DNA of 26,179 nucleotides from an uncultured Lachnospiraceae bacterium. GTDB taxonomy: Bacteria > Bacillota > Clostridia > Lachnospirales > Lachnospiraceae. Positions 5,237 to 13,758 of this stretch are shown one piece after another. A program made the position numbers and the translations under genes. The DNA is taken from positions 1 to 26,179 of the forward strand of contig CAQGLR010000052.1 of assembly GCA_948794795.1 (NCBI GenBank), read 5' to 3'. How positions within the stretch are numbered: the stretch's first letter is position 1; every line of letters starts with the position of its first letter. A model generated the notes under the pieces. It did no database searches and was not told where the DNA came from. It was given only the letters and a program-made list of their open reading frames with translations.

Positions 5237-7130
5237 GAAAGTAGATTTCCATACCCTTCACTTTATATGTTCCCTTGCATGTGCTTTAAGACCAAAGGAA
5301 GACCTTACAATAAGCCAGTGGGCAGACAAAAACATGGTTCTTCCTGATGGTTCAAATGAGGCAGGACGTTTTAATACTTCGAGTGTCCCATACCAGAAAG
5401 AGATAATGGATGCTATCACAGACCTGCATGTAAGAAGTGTTACAGTAATGTCTTCATCACAGGTAGGAAAGACTACTATAATACTTTGTGGTATTGGTTA
5501 CTACATAGAACATGAACCATCAACACAGCTTATGGTTCTGCCAACACTGACGCTTGGAGAGAAATTTTCAAAAACAAGGCTTGCGCCAATGATAAGGGAA
5601 GTGCCATTGCTTAGTGAAAAGATTGCACCAGCAAAAGCAAAGGATTCAGACAATACTATACTGTTTAAACAGTATACAGGCGGTTATATTGTGGTTTCTG
5701 GTGCTAACTCACCTGCTTCCCTGTCTTCAATGCCTATAAGGATTGTCTGGATGGATGAAGTGGATCGTTATCCTGCATCTGCTGGCGGCGAAGGAGACCC
5801 TGTAGTTCTTGCGGAAAAAAGAGCTACTACGTTCTGGAACAAAAAGTATATTAAGACTTCTACACCTACTATTGCTGGTAAAAGCAGGATTGAAAAAGAA
5901 TATTTTGACGGGACAATGGAAGAATGGTGTGTGATGTGTCCAAGCTGTGGACATTGGCAGCCATATGATTTCCAGAGGGTTGTATTTGAAAATGTGTCAA
6001 TGTGCTGTGAAGGATGTGGTGAAGAAATTTCTGAAATGGACTGGAAAGAATCAGAGCATAAATGGATTGCAGCACATCCAGAACGTAAAAAACACAGGAG
6101 TTTCCATCTTAATGAGCTTGCTTCACCCTGGGTACAGTGGCAGGATATAATTGATGAATTTAAAGCGGCTATGGATGAATATAAAAAACTTCACGACACA
6201 GAAAGACTCCAGGCATTTATAAATACTACCCTTGGCGAATCATGGAAAGAAGAAAGCCTTGCGAAAGAAACCATTAATGAAGAGGAACTTGAGGCAAGGG
6301 CAGAATATTATCCTGCGGACATTCCAGATGGTGTAATTGTACTGACAGCATCTGTTGATGTACAGGATAACAGGTTTGAAGTTGAGGTAAAAGGCTGGGC
6401 AAGATACTTTGAAAACTGGGGCATTTATAAAACTGAAATTTATGGAAATCCAGCAAAAAGTGAAATATGGGAAGAGCTTGAACAATATTTAAAGACAACA
6501 TTTTATTTTGAAGATGGCAGGGAATTAAATATTGCGGGCATAGGCATTGATACAGGCGGACACCATACTAACATGGTTTACAAATGGATAAGGAAAATGA
6601 AAGAACGCACAAAGGTTTCAGGGGTAAGGGTGTTTGGTTTGAAAGGCTATGCAAACAAGCCAGACATACCACTGCTTTACAAATCAACTAATGTAGATAT
6701 AACAGCAGATGACGGGAAAGGCGGGAAAAAGGTTATTGGGCATACAGCAATTAATATTATTGGTGTTGATGCTGGAAAAGAATCAATAACAAACTGGCTT
6801 TCTATAAATGAAGCTGGAGAAGGGTACTGTCATTTTCCTCTTGATGAAGAGCGTGGTTATGGACACGAGTATTACAAGGGTCTGCTTTCAGAAAAGCAGA
6901 TTGAAAAGAAAGTAAAGGATGTAATTAAAAAGAAATGGGTTAAAAAGAGCGGCGTAAGGAATGAGCCGCTTGATTTATTTAATTACAATTATGCTGTCTG
7001 CGAACTGCTGCGTCCTTCTTGGGACAATCTGGAAAGAAAAGTTAATTCAGGCATTAATTACATGAAGAAAACTGCCAGCATAAACAGTGGCAGGAATACA
7101 AGAAAATGCCAGAAAGGAATGGAACTTTAA
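5226..7130 (+). CDS. Large terminase subunit, GpA family (packaging ATPase/nuclease)
   Basis: This 634-residue protein is the packaging motor and DNA-cutting enzyme. The ATPase part has a Walker A-like SSQVGKT (77-83) and Walker B RIVWMDEVD (172-180). A zinc ribbon follows (C235, C238, C241 and C260/C261, C264), typical of GpA terminases. The nuclease part includes VDVQDNR (377-383), GIDTGG (440-445) and a late LDLFNYNYA segment that supplies acidic residues. The length agrees with lambda gpA (641 residues). GpA-type enzymes usually cut at cos sites, which supports looking for cos just upstream. Start ATG overlaps the small subunit stop. Confidence 0.96.
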   Translation: MKSKKVDFHTLHFICSLACALRPKEDLTISQWADKNMVLPDGSNEAGRFNTSSVPYQKEIMDAITDLHVRSVTVMSSSQVGKTTIILCGIGYYIEHEPSTQLMVLPTLTLGEKFSKTRLAPMIREVPLLSEKIAPAKAKDSDNTILFKQYTGGYIVVSGANSPASLSSMPIRIVWMDEVDRYPASAGGEGDPVVLAEKRATTFWNKKYIKTSTPTIAGKSRIEKEYFDGTMEEWCVMCPSCGHWQPYDFQRVVFENVSMCCEGCGEEISEMDWKESEHKWIAAHPERKKHRSFHLNELASPWVQWQDIIDEFKAAMDEYKKLHDTERLQAFINTTLGESWKEESLAKETINEEELEARAEYYPADIPDGVIVLTASVDVQDNRFEVEVKGWARYFENWGIYKTEIYGNPAKSEIWEELEQYLKTTFYFEDGRELNIAGIGIDTGGHHTNMVYKWIRKMKERTKVSGVRVFGLKGYANKPDIPLLYKSTNVDITADDGKGGKKVIGHTAINIIGVDAGKESITNWLSINEAGEGYCHFPLDEERGYGHEYYKGLLSEKQIEKKVKDVIKKKWVKKSGVRNEPLDLFNYNYAVCELLRPSWDNLERKVNSGINYMKKTASINSGRNTRKCQKGMEL

Positions 7131-7366
7131 TGGAAAGTACAAATAATGACAGACTTAATGTTTTACAGAAAAGGCTTGCTGCTTATTACAAAGCAGAAGA
7201 AAAAATACTAAGAAGCCAGTCATATTCCATTGGCCAGGAACAGCTTACACGTACAAGTCTTGCGCAAGTACAAGCAAAAATAAAAGAGCTTGAAGAAGAA
7301 ATTGCCATTATTAAAGACAGAGGGACAGTTAAAAGACGTTCTGTAAGAGTGGTACCATTTGAATAG
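7130..7366 (+). CDS. gpW-like/DUF6148 head protein
   Basis: Translation from ATG 7130, which overlaps the terminase stop as TAATG, gives 78 residues; an in-frame ATG at 7106 is less likely because it lies inside the terminase gene. The protein is two helices: QKRLAAYYKAEEKILRSQSY, a short turn with LTRTSLAQV, then a coiled-coil EELE segment and a basic end. This matches small proteins found between GpA terminase and portal, where lambda has gpW. It probably joins or stabilises the portal. AAAGGA lies 11 nt upstream. Confidence 0.72.
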   Translation: MESTNNDRLNVLQKRLAAYYKAEEKILRSQSYSIGQEQLTRTSLAQVQAKIKELEEEIAIIKDRGTVKRRSVRVVPFE

Positions 7367-7377
7367 GAGGTTGGCAT

Positions 7378-9054
7378 ATGGCTTTATTTAACAATATGCT
7401 CAAAACATTAAGCCCTGGGTTTGCCGCAAAGAGGGCTGAGGCAAGGATGCGTCTTGAAGAATCAGAAATGAAACATGATGTATTAAAAGCAAAACGGGCC
7501 ATGTTAGATGATATTATATCTGAATCCCACATGGAGCATACCAATAGCGGTTATTCGCATGGTGGCGCATCAAGAAAAAGAAGCTGGGCAAAAAAATATA
7601 ATTCAACAAGTCTTTCCCCTGAATCAGATATTGAAGAGAATAGAAAAACCTTAAGGGAACGGAGCCGTGACCTGTATATGAATACCCCGCTTGGGGCAGC
7701 AGCTGTATCTAGTACAAGAACTAACTGTGTAGGGTCCGGGCTTGTACCAAAACCGAAAATTGACTATGAATTTCTTGGTATATCCGAAGAAGAGGCTAAA
7801 AAACTTGAAAAGCAAATAAAAAAAGAATTTGCATTATGGGCTGAATCAACATTATGTGACAATAATGACCAGAATAATTTCTATGAGCTCCAGCAGATTG
7901 CTTTTGCAGACTGGTTAAAAAATGGTGAAGAGTTTGCACTTATAAAGTATGATGAAAAGACGCTTACAGACATGCCATACAGGCTAAGGATTAAACTTGT
8001 AGAAGCAGACAGGATATGTACACCTGGTTCATATGATGGCAGTTATGACGGTTTTAACTCTGTTAAAAAGAATGGTAACAGCATTATGAATGGTGTAGAA
8101 ATTGACAAAGGAGGAAAAGTCATTGCTTACTATATATGCTCGCAGTTCCCAGGGGAATACAATGGAGGAAATTATGACTGGCAGCGTATAGAAAAGCGTG
8201 GAAAGAAAACAGGTAATCCTAATATATTGCATATTTTTAATGGGGAACGTGCCGGACAGTACAGGGGCGTTCCTTTTTTAGCACCTGTAATACAGACGCT
8301 TAAACAGCTTACACGTTACACAGAAGCAGAAATTATGGCAGCAATCATAAATTCAATGTTTTCAATATTTATCCAGACAGAAAACGGGGAAGGGGTTACA
8401 GATTTCAAAGGTGCAGATGAAGAAGGGGAAATACAGGATAATGGTTTAAAGGATGATGAAGTTGAATTTGGATATGGCACCATTAATTTCTTAAAAACAG
8501 GCGAGAGTGTCCATTCTGTCGAATCGGCGCATCCTTCAAATGGTTATGATGCTTTTGCATTTACAATGGCTTCACATATAGGGGCAGCGTTAGAAATAGC
8601 CCCAGAAGTACTTTTAAAAAAATTTACTAACAACTTTTCTGCTTCAAAAGGTGCATTGAATGAAACATGGAAGGCATTCCGTATGCGTAGGAAATGGTTT
8701 ATTAATGATTTTTGCCAGGAAGTATATGTGTTATGGTTTAATGAAGCTGTAAGCGCAGGCAGGATTAAAGCACCAGGATATTTTAATAATCCTCTGGTTA
8801 AAAAAGCATATACAAATACTACATGGAACGGACCAGCACAAGGAATGTTAAACCCTGTACAGGAAGTAAGTGCAGCAGTGGGCAGGATAAGCGAGGGGCT
8901 TTCCACGCATGAAGATGAATGTATAGCATTAAATGGCAGTGATTTTGATGATAATGTAAGGACGCTTAAAAATGAAAATGCAGTGCTGGCAGAAGCAAAA
9001 GCTGCAGGTATGCCAGCTGTAAAACAGGAAGGAGGAACGGATGGTAAAGATTAA
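7378..9054 (+). CDS. Portal protein, lambda family
   Basis: This 558-residue protein should form the dodecameric ring through which DNA enters and leaves the head. Diagnostic segments are SRDLYMNTPLGAAAVSSTRT (about 96-115) followed by NCVGSGL, and the RAGQYRGVPFLAPVI region followed by a QLTRYTEAEIMAA helix (about 290-325), which match lambda gpB-type portals. The length agrees with gpB (533). An AGGAGG at 7366-7371 precedes the ATG by 6 nt. The C-terminal 14 bp overlap the protease gene. Confidence 0.95.
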   Translation: MALFNNMLKTLSPGFAAKRAEARMRLEESEMKHDVLKAKRAMLDDIISESHMEHTNSGYSHGGASRKRSWAKKYNSTSLSPESDIEENRKTLRERSRDLYMNTPLGAAAVSSTRTNCVGSGLVPKPKIDYEFLGISEEEAKKLEKQIKKEFALWAESTLCDNNDQNNFYELQQIAFADWLKNGEEFALIKYDEKTLTDMPYRLRIKLVEADRICTPGSYDGSYDGFNSVKKNGNSIMNGVEIDKGGKVIAYYICSQFPGEYNGGNYDWQRIEKRGKKTGNPNILHIFNGERAGQYRGVPFLAPVIQTLKQLTRYTEAEIMAAIINSMFSIFIQTENGEGVTDFKGADEEGEIQDNGLKDDEVEFGYGTINFLKTGESVHSVESAHPSNGYDAFAFTMASHIGAALEIAPEVLLKKFTNNFSASKGALNETWKAFRMRRKWFINDFCQEVYVLWFNEAVSAGRIKAPGYFNNPLVKKAYTNTTWNGPAQGMLNPVQEVSAAVGRISEGLSTHEDECIALNGSDFDDNVRTLKNENAVLAEAKAAGMPAVKQEGGTDGKD

Positions 9055-10156
9055 TGTAAAAGGACCTGTAATATCAAATAATAATGCGTGGATTTATGCA
9101 TGGTTAGAAATGGACTACTGCTGTCCTAAAGACATTGAGACAGCCCTTGAAGAGGCGGCTGGTGATGATATATGCATAGAAATCAATTCGCCTGGCGGGC
9201 TGTGTGCATCCGCATTTGAAATATATACTGCCCTTAAAGGGTACCAGGGAAAAGTTACAGCAAATATTATTGTTGCCTGCTCTGCTGCTACTGTTATTGC
9301 ATGTGGGGCTGATGAAATATATGCATCTGATGCATCAATATTTATGATACACAATTCACAATCATACGCAGAAGGTGACTACAGGGATTTACAGATGGGT
9401 GCTGATGCTTTAAAAGAGATTAACGAAAGCATAATTAATGTATATGAAAAGAAAACAGGCCTTAGCAGGGAAGAAATACAGGACCTTATGGATAATGATA
9501 CCTATATGTCCCCTGCAAAAGCAATCGAAAAAGGGTTTATTAACGGGTTTATGCCAGGCATGGACACAAAAGATGGCAAAGGTGGGACTGTTATAAATGC
9601 TGTTGCAAGCGTAGCAGGGATGTTTAACAGTTTTGCATATGCTATCCCAGAAGATAAAGCAGCATTGCTTAAGAAGGTTATTATGGATGGCATGGGGCAG
9701 CAAGATACTGGAAATAATGCAGCTGGTAATACTGGCAGTGACCAGGTAACTGCTGCTGAAAAAAATAAGGAAGGGGAAAACAAAATGACGTTAGAAGAGG
9801 CTATGGCAAAAAATCCTGAATTAAAAGAGGAACTGGACAACCTGCTTAAAGAAGCAGAAGCAAAAGGAGTAACAGGCGAAAGGAACCGCCTTAAAGAACT
9901 TGATGCTATTTCAGCAAGTGTGGCACAGGAAGCATTAAATAATGCTAAATATGGCGAAAAACCTCTGGATGCCAAAGAATTTGCTTACCAGGCAATGCTT
10001 GACGACAAAATAAAGATGTCCGCATATATGCAAAATGCTGTAAGTGATGCAGAAGAATCAGGTGTTAATAATGTAGGCATACTTCCAGAAGATAGTGAAG
10101 TATCCAATGAAGCGGATGAGCTTGCGGCATATGCTAATAAAAGAAAAGAGGTGTAA
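9041..10156 (+). CDS. Head maturation protease, ClpP/S49-like, with scaffold C-terminus
   Basis: Residues 1-175 are a ClpP-like serine protease. NSPGG (49-53) forms the oxyanion strand, S81 in ACSAAT is the likely nucleophile, H104 in FMIHN the histidine and D153 in DNDTYMS the probable acid. Residues 180-248 are a Gly/Asn-rich linker, and 249-371 are a helical, charged region resembling a scaffold. This is the layout of lambda gpC, whose 3' part also encodes scaffold Nu3. The start ATG has GGAAGGAGG 8-10 nt upstream (9029-9036) and overlaps the portal by 14 bp. Confidence 0.93.
   Translation: MVKINVKGPVISNNNAWIYAWLEMDYCCPKDIETALEEAAGDDICIEINSPGGLCASAFEIYTALKGYQGKVTANIIVACSAATVIACGADEIYASDASIFMIHNSQSYAEGDYRDLQMGADALKEINESIINVYEKKTGLSREEIQDLMDNDTYMSPAKAIEKGFINGFMPGMDTKDGKGGTVINAVASVAGMFNSFAYAIPEDKAALLKKVIMDGMGQQDTGNNAAGNTGSDQVTAAEKNKEGENKMTLEEAMAKNPELKEELDNLLKEAEAKGVTGERNRLKELDAISASVAQEALNNAKYGEKPLDAKEFAYQAMLDDKIKMSAYMQNAVSDAEESGVNNVGILPEDSEVSNEADELAAYANKRKEV
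9785..10156 (+). CDS. Nested scaffold protein (Nu3-like), in-frame internal start
   Basis: An ATG at 9785, in frame with the protease (residue 249), is preceded by AAGGAAGGGG (9767-9776) with 8 nt spacing, a better ribosome site than many true genes here. The product would be 123 residues: MTLEEAMAKNPELKEELDNL, a coiled coil, then an acidic C-terminus. Lambda makes its scaffold Nu3 in the same way from within gene C. Free scaffold would direct assembly of the capsid protein and then be degraded by the protease. The ribosome site and position are seen; expression is inferred. Confidence 0.7.
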   Translation: MTLEEAMAKNPELKEELDNLLKEAEAKGVTGERNRLKELDAISASVAQEALNNAKYGEKPLDAKEFAYQAMLDDKIKMSAYMQNAVSDAEESGVNNVGILPEDSEVSNEADELAAYANKRKEV

Positions 10157-10161
10157 CAGAA

Positions 10162-10509
10162 ATGATATTAAACAGAGAAATTTATAGTATGGAAAAGGAC
10201 AAACTTGTATATGACCTTTCCCATCCAAGGGATGCAAAGAATGTGTCTGTAACTGCACCAGAAGGTGAAGGCGTTATAAAACGTGGCCAGGTTATAGATT
10301 ATAAAGATGGCCAGTATGCCGTACATGTGTCTGGTGGTGTGGCCGTTGCTATTGTTGCAGAGGATACCCCTTATGCAGACGGGGATACAGAGATAACAGC
10401 AGCAGTATATATAAGTGGTACGTTCAGGAAATCAGCATGTATTTCTGGTGTGGAATTGGAAACGTCTGATATTGAAAACCTGCGTTCAAAAGGAATTTAT
10501 CTGAAATAG
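10162..10509 (+). CDS. Head decoration protein (lambda gpD-like)
   Basis: The protein is 115 residues and mostly beta-strand, with segments such as GVIKRGQVIDY and AVAIVAEDTPY and a late AVYISGTF strand, the pattern of gpD-type decoration proteins that bind and stabilise the expanded capsid. Lambda gpD is 110 residues. It lies between protease/scaffold and major capsid gene, exactly as in lambda. The ATG follows GAGGTG (10148-10153) by 8 nt. Confidence 0.85.
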   Translation: MILNREIYSMEKDKLVYDLSHPRDAKNVSVTAPEGEGVIKRGQVIDYKDGQYAVHVSGGVAVAIVAEDTPYADGDTEITAAVYISGTFRKSACISGVELETSDIENLRSKGIYLK

Positions 10510-10522
10510 GAGGTAAGAACCA

Positions 10523-11812
10523 ATGGTAACAGAAACCTACAAATTAATAAATGCCATTAAGAAAATGTACCCTGTAGTACAGTTTTTCAAGAACAGGTAT
10601 TTTCCAGATGGGAAAGTTTATTATTCTGAAAAGGCCTTGATTGAAACAAAGAAAAAAGGAAGGGTAATAGCACCATTTGTAATCCCAGTGGTTGGTGGTA
10701 TTGCGCTTACAAGTGAAGGGTACCGTGCAATGGAGATTGATGCCCCATATATTGCACCTAAAAAGATTATCACAGCAGAAGAACTTGAGAAAAAAGCTTT
10801 TGGCGAATCACCAGAATCTGGCCGCACACCTGCGCAAAGGGAAAATGAACTGGAAGCGGAGCATATGGATGATTTAAGGAAATCTGTGTTAAGAAGACAT
10901 GAACAGATGTGTACAGAGCTGGTTACAACTGGTAAAGTCCTTATGAAACATTATGCTAATGGTGATGATGCTGTTAAAGGAATTAATTACAGCCTTAAAT
11001 ATCTGCAGTTTTTTGAAAATGAATTTGGAAATAAGTACTATTTTGAAAAAGATTTTAAGAAAATGTCTGCATCTGAAAAAATCCAGGAATTTTATAAGAT
11101 GGCATCCAGACTGCGTAAGCGTGGTACAAGGGCAACAGATATTGTAATGACATCTGATGTGTCAATGCTTCTGATGTCTGATAAAGATTTTCTGGATTTT
11201 TATGACCTGGCAAAAGTAGATTTTGGCGATATTAAGCAATCGGAACTTCCAGAAGGCGTTGTATGTAATGGCAGGATTAACATTAATGGTGTGGTAATGA
11301 CTATGTTTACATATGATGAATATTATGAAGACCTGGACGGGCAAGAAAAAGCAATGCTCCCAGCTGGGACTATTGCTTTCTTGCAGCCTAAAATGGGTGA
11401 AACAGTATATGCACAGGTTACATTTTATTCAAAAGGCGGGTTCAAATCATATGCAGAGAAAATTGTTCCAAGATTTGTTGGTTCAGAAAGGGATAATGCC
11501 GCAGAAGTACAGGTATTTTCCCGCCCAGTACCATATCCTTACGATTGGGACAGCTGGCTTATAGCTAATATAAATGATGAACCAGTACCACAGACAGATA
11601 CTTCTAAAAACATAAATGCAGATATTGGCCAGACAGAACCACCTGCCGAAACAGAACTTAAGACAGAAGATGAAATAAATGCAATGACAAAAAAAGCAGA
11701 TGTCATAGCATATGCAGAATCCATAGGGCTTAAAGGGCTTAACGCAGAGCAGAGCCTTAGTGATTTAAAGGCAGCAGTTTTAAATTACCAGGGTGAAAAA
11801 TATGATTTGTAG
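10523..11812 (+). CDS. Major capsid protein, E type, with C-terminal HeH/LEM-like domain
   Basis: The protein has 429 residues. It contains the recognisable segments of lambda gpE-type capsid proteins: an N-terminal IAPFV..VVGG motif followed by an E/A-rich arm (about 90-125), a MYKMASRLRKRG-like region, a TSDVSMLLMSD segment and a PRFVGSERD segment. It is longer than lambda gpE (341) mainly because of about 75 extra C-terminal residues. These hold a Thr/Pro/Glu-rich linker (355-383) and a small helix-extended-helix unit, KKADVIAYAESIGLKGL (392-408), as found on other phage capsids; it may be displayed on the surface. AGGAGG at 10508-10513 precedes the ATG. Confidence 0.95.
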   Translation: MVTETYKLINAIKKMYPVVQFFKNRYFPDGKVYYSEKALIETKKKGRVIAPFVIPVVGGIALTSEGYRAMEIDAPYIAPKKIITAEELEKKAFGESPESGRTPAQRENELEAEHMDDLRKSVLRRHEQMCTELVTTGKVLMKHYANGDDAVKGINYSLKYLQFFENEFGNKYYFEKDFKKMSASEKIQEFYKMASRLRKRGTRATDIVMTSDVSMLLMSDKDFLDFYDLAKVDFGDIKQSELPEGVVCNGRININGVVMTMFTYDEYYEDLDGQEKAMLPAGTIAFLQPKMGETVYAQVTFYSKGGFKSYAEKIVPRFVGSERDNAAEVQVFSRPVPYPYDWDSWLIANINDEPVPQTDTSKNINADIGQTEPPAETELKTEDEINAMTKKADVIAYAESIGLKGLNAEQSLSDLKAAVLNYQGEKYDL

Positions 11813-11826
11813 GAGGTATTAAATAA

Positions 11827-12012
11827 ATGATTGCAAAAATAAAATTAACAGTTGCTGGAAAAACCTATAGCCCAGGAGAAAAGATTACTGGAAAACTTAA
11901 TAAGGCAGATGAAGTTTTTTTAAGGCGTGAAGGATATATTGAGGATGAAAAGCCTTCCAAAGAAGCAGCCATATCAAAGAATACAATGGATAACAAAGAA
12001 ACAGCAAATTGA
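11827..12012 (+). CDS. Small head-tail region protein, unknown function
   Basis: This 61-residue protein has an N-terminal beta-rich part (IAKIKLTVAGKTYSPGEKI, then LRREGYIE) that resembles short phage proteins with a 'TYxPGexi...LixxGyie' pattern found after capsid genes in Firmicute phages. The last 20 residues are disordered and charged. GGAGGT (11812-11817) is 9 nt upstream of the ATG. A terminator follows, so it is the last gene of the head operon segment. Confidence 0.65.
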   Translation: MIAKIKLTVAGKTYSPGEKITGKLNKADEVFLRREGYIEDEKPSKEAAISKNTMDNKETAN

Positions 12013-12028
12013 TAAAATAATTAAAAAG

Positions 12029-12071
12029 ACAAAAGATAACATATGTGTATTAAACATTATCTTTTGTTTTT
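12029..12071 (+). terminator. Terminator between the capsid genes and the Rha gene
   Basis: ACAAAAGATAA (12029-12039) pairs perfectly over 11 bp with TTATCTTTTGT (12057-12067), loop 17 nt, and five T residues end the + strand element. The - strand also ends in a T-rich tract, so it may work in both directions. A terminator in the middle of a structural operon is unusual and suggests separate regulation of the next gene or partial attenuation of the tail genes. Confidence 0.7.
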
Positions 12072-12103
12072 ATTTACTAGAAATTATCCAGGAGGAATAA
12101 TGA

Positions 12104-12784
12104 ATGTTAGTAGAAACAAGAAAATTAAATAAAAGAGAAAAAGTAGTAGTATCAAGCCTTGATGTTGCTGAAACATTTACTTATTTTGACGAAGAGAGCC
12201 AAAGAGAATATACAAGAGAACATAAGGCTGTGCTTAGGGCAATAAGAGAACTGAAGTGCAGTGATAAATTTCGCGGTGAGCATTTTTCACCGTCAACTTA
12301 CACTGATTCAAGGGGAAAAGAGCAACCTTGTGAACTTATGGACAAAGATGGTTTTACAATGCTTGTCATGGGATTTTCTGACCCGAAAGCTATACAGTTT
12401 AAGGAAGTCTATATAAACCAATTTAACCAAATGGAATATGTTCTTCAAAGTAAACTGGTTGAAAGAGAAAAAGGTATTGTAATACGCCAGGCATTTACAA
12501 AAGCCATACAACAATCAAATGAAAATGAGAATATGCATGGACATGCATATTCAATATATACAGATATTATATATAAGTCATTGTTTAATAAAAATGCAAA
12601 ACAGCTAAGGGAAGAATTTGGAATTTCAAAAAAGGATAATCTTAGGGATTGTTTCTCGCATGAAGAATTAAAAAATGTCCAGAACGCAGAAATGCTAGTT
12701 AGTTCTCTTGTTGCATATGGTTGGGGATATGATGAAATAAAAAAGTTTATTATGGATAAGATGTTAAATAAAATAACAGGTTAA
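12104..12784 (+). CDS. Rha-family phage regulatory protein (antirepressor-like)
   Basis: The protein has 226 residues. Residues 14-115 match the Rha domain: VVSSLDVAETF, REHKAVLRAIREL, then STYTDSRGKEQPCELMDKDG, a FTMLVMGF segment and a KEVYINQFNQME helix. The C-terminal half (118-226) contains HGHAYSIYTDIIYKSLF, NAKQLRE and NLRDCFSHEEL, seen in related Clostridia phage proteins that carry a Rha domain. Rha proteins influence lysogeny/lytic development and are normally in early regions. Here the gene sits between head and connector genes, flanked upstream by a terminator, like a moron. GGAGGA (12091-12096) precedes ATG 12104. Confidence 0.85.
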   Translation: MLVETRKLNKREKVVVSSLDVAETFTYFDEESQREYTREHKAVLRAIRELKCSDKFRGEHFSPSTYTDSRGKEQPCELMDKDGFTMLVMGFSDPKAIQFKEVYINQFNQMEYVLQSKLVEREKGIVIRQAFTKAIQQSNENENMHGHAYSIYTDIIYKSLFNKNAKQLREEFGISKKDNLRDCFSHEELKNVQNAEMLVSSLVAYGWGYDEIKKFIMDKMLNKITG

Positions 12785-12809
12785 AGAAAATATCCAGAAA
12801 GAGGTTTTT

Positions 12810-13142
12810 ATGGGTTTTAAAGAGGATTTGGAAGAGGATATTGACGAAGTATTCTTTGACGAAGATGTTTTTGGCAGCAGGCATATTTTTGAGGGTGAAG
12901 AAATAACTGTTGTTGTAGATAATGAAGGTCTGGAAAATATGGAGAAAAGACAAGATAAAAAAGTCAATTACAAAGATGAAATCCATAAAAAACCAGTCCT
13001 TCTTTTTGTACGTGAATCTGACATGAAACGTAAACTGACAGTTAATTCTATTGTTGAATATGACAAGGAAATATATAATGTGGTAATGATTTCAAAATAT
13101 GAAGGTGTATGGAAAATGCTTCTGGAAAGGGCTAAGGTGTAA
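12810..13142 (+). CDS. Head-tail joining protein, gpFII-like
   Basis: The 110-residue protein starts MGFKEDLEEDIDEVFFDEDVFG, typical of lambda gpFII-type connector proteins, and ends with beta-strands (DKEIYNVVMISKYEGVWKMLL) forming the small barrel of the family. Lambda gpFII is 117 residues. It would cap the filled head and provide the tail attachment surface. GAAAGAGG (12797-12804) precedes the ATG. The gene resumes the structural order interrupted by the Rha gene. Confidence 0.78.
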   Translation: MGFKEDLEEDIDEVFFDEDVFGSRHIFEGEEITVVVDNEGLENMEKRQDKKVNYKDEIHKKPVLLFVRESDMKRKLTVNSIVEYDKEIYNVVMISKYEGVWKMLLERAKV

Positions 13143-13145
13143 TGG

Positions 13146-13751
13146 ATGTTTATAGTGGATGTACGTATAGACACTTCCGAAGTTAAAAAAAGTCTTGGTG
13201 ATATGTCCAGGAAAGCAAATGTTGTGATGGCACGTGCTGCTAACCGTGCTGCAATAACAGGAAAGAAAGTTTTAAAGAGTGAAACAGCAGAAAAATATCT
13301 TGTCAGACAAAATGATATAGACAGCCTGGTTACAATAACAAAGGCATATGCTAGGAAGCCATATGCCAAAATAACATACAAAGACAGCCATAAAAACCTT
13401 GCACACTGGCCTTTAAAAAGCAGGAACTTATCACCATATGACAAAATTATACAATTTGATTTTGAAGGACGTCCCAATGTAAAAGTATATAAGGCACAAG
13501 TTATGAAAAACCATGGCAAACAGGAACTTGGAGGAAAAAGGAAACCTTTTATACAGATTGCAAAGAAAAGTGGGAATATTGCATTATTCAGGCGTGTAAG
13601 TGACGGCTCTAATAAGATTGAAGGTGTTTCAGGTCCGGCATTTACACAGATTATCCAGAATCCAGATACAATTAAAAAGTTTAATAAAGAAACCGGAGAA
13701 ACTCTTTCAAAACGTATCAGACATGAAATAAGTTTAATATTAAATAAGTGA
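13146..13751 (+). CDS. Minor tail/connector protein, gpZ-like
   Basis: The protein has 201 residues. The N-terminal half has a helix RKANVVMARAANRAAITGKKVLKSE, and the C-terminal half has GGKRKPFIQIAKKSGNIALFRR and the GPAFTQIIQN strand, which match prophage minor tail protein Z (lambda gpZ) and related head-tail completion proteins. It is strongly basic, which may reflect contact with DNA or with the tail terminator. It begins 3 bp after the FII-like gene. Confidence 0.75.
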   Translation: MFIVDVRIDTSEVKKSLGDMSRKANVVMARAANRAAITGKKVLKSETAEKYLVRQNDIDSLVTITKAYARKPYAKITYKDSHKNLAHWPLKSRNLSPYDKIIQFDFEGRPNVKVYKAQVMKNHGKQELGGKRKPFIQIAKKSGNIALFRRVSDGSNKIEGVSGPAFTQIIQNPDTIKKFNKETGETLSKRIRHEISLILNK

Positions 13752-13758
13752 GGTATTT

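Noticed and set aside
12009..12037. Promoter for the Rha gene (TTGATA at 12009)
   Set aside because: No acceptable -10 element is found 16-18 nt downstream, and the region runs into the terminator stem.
12968..13519. Long minus-strand open frame of 183 codons opposite the gpZ-like gene
   Set aside because: It is the antisense shadow of well-supported + strand structural genes, with no ribosome site and no recognisable domain; the same applies to all other minus-strand frames here.
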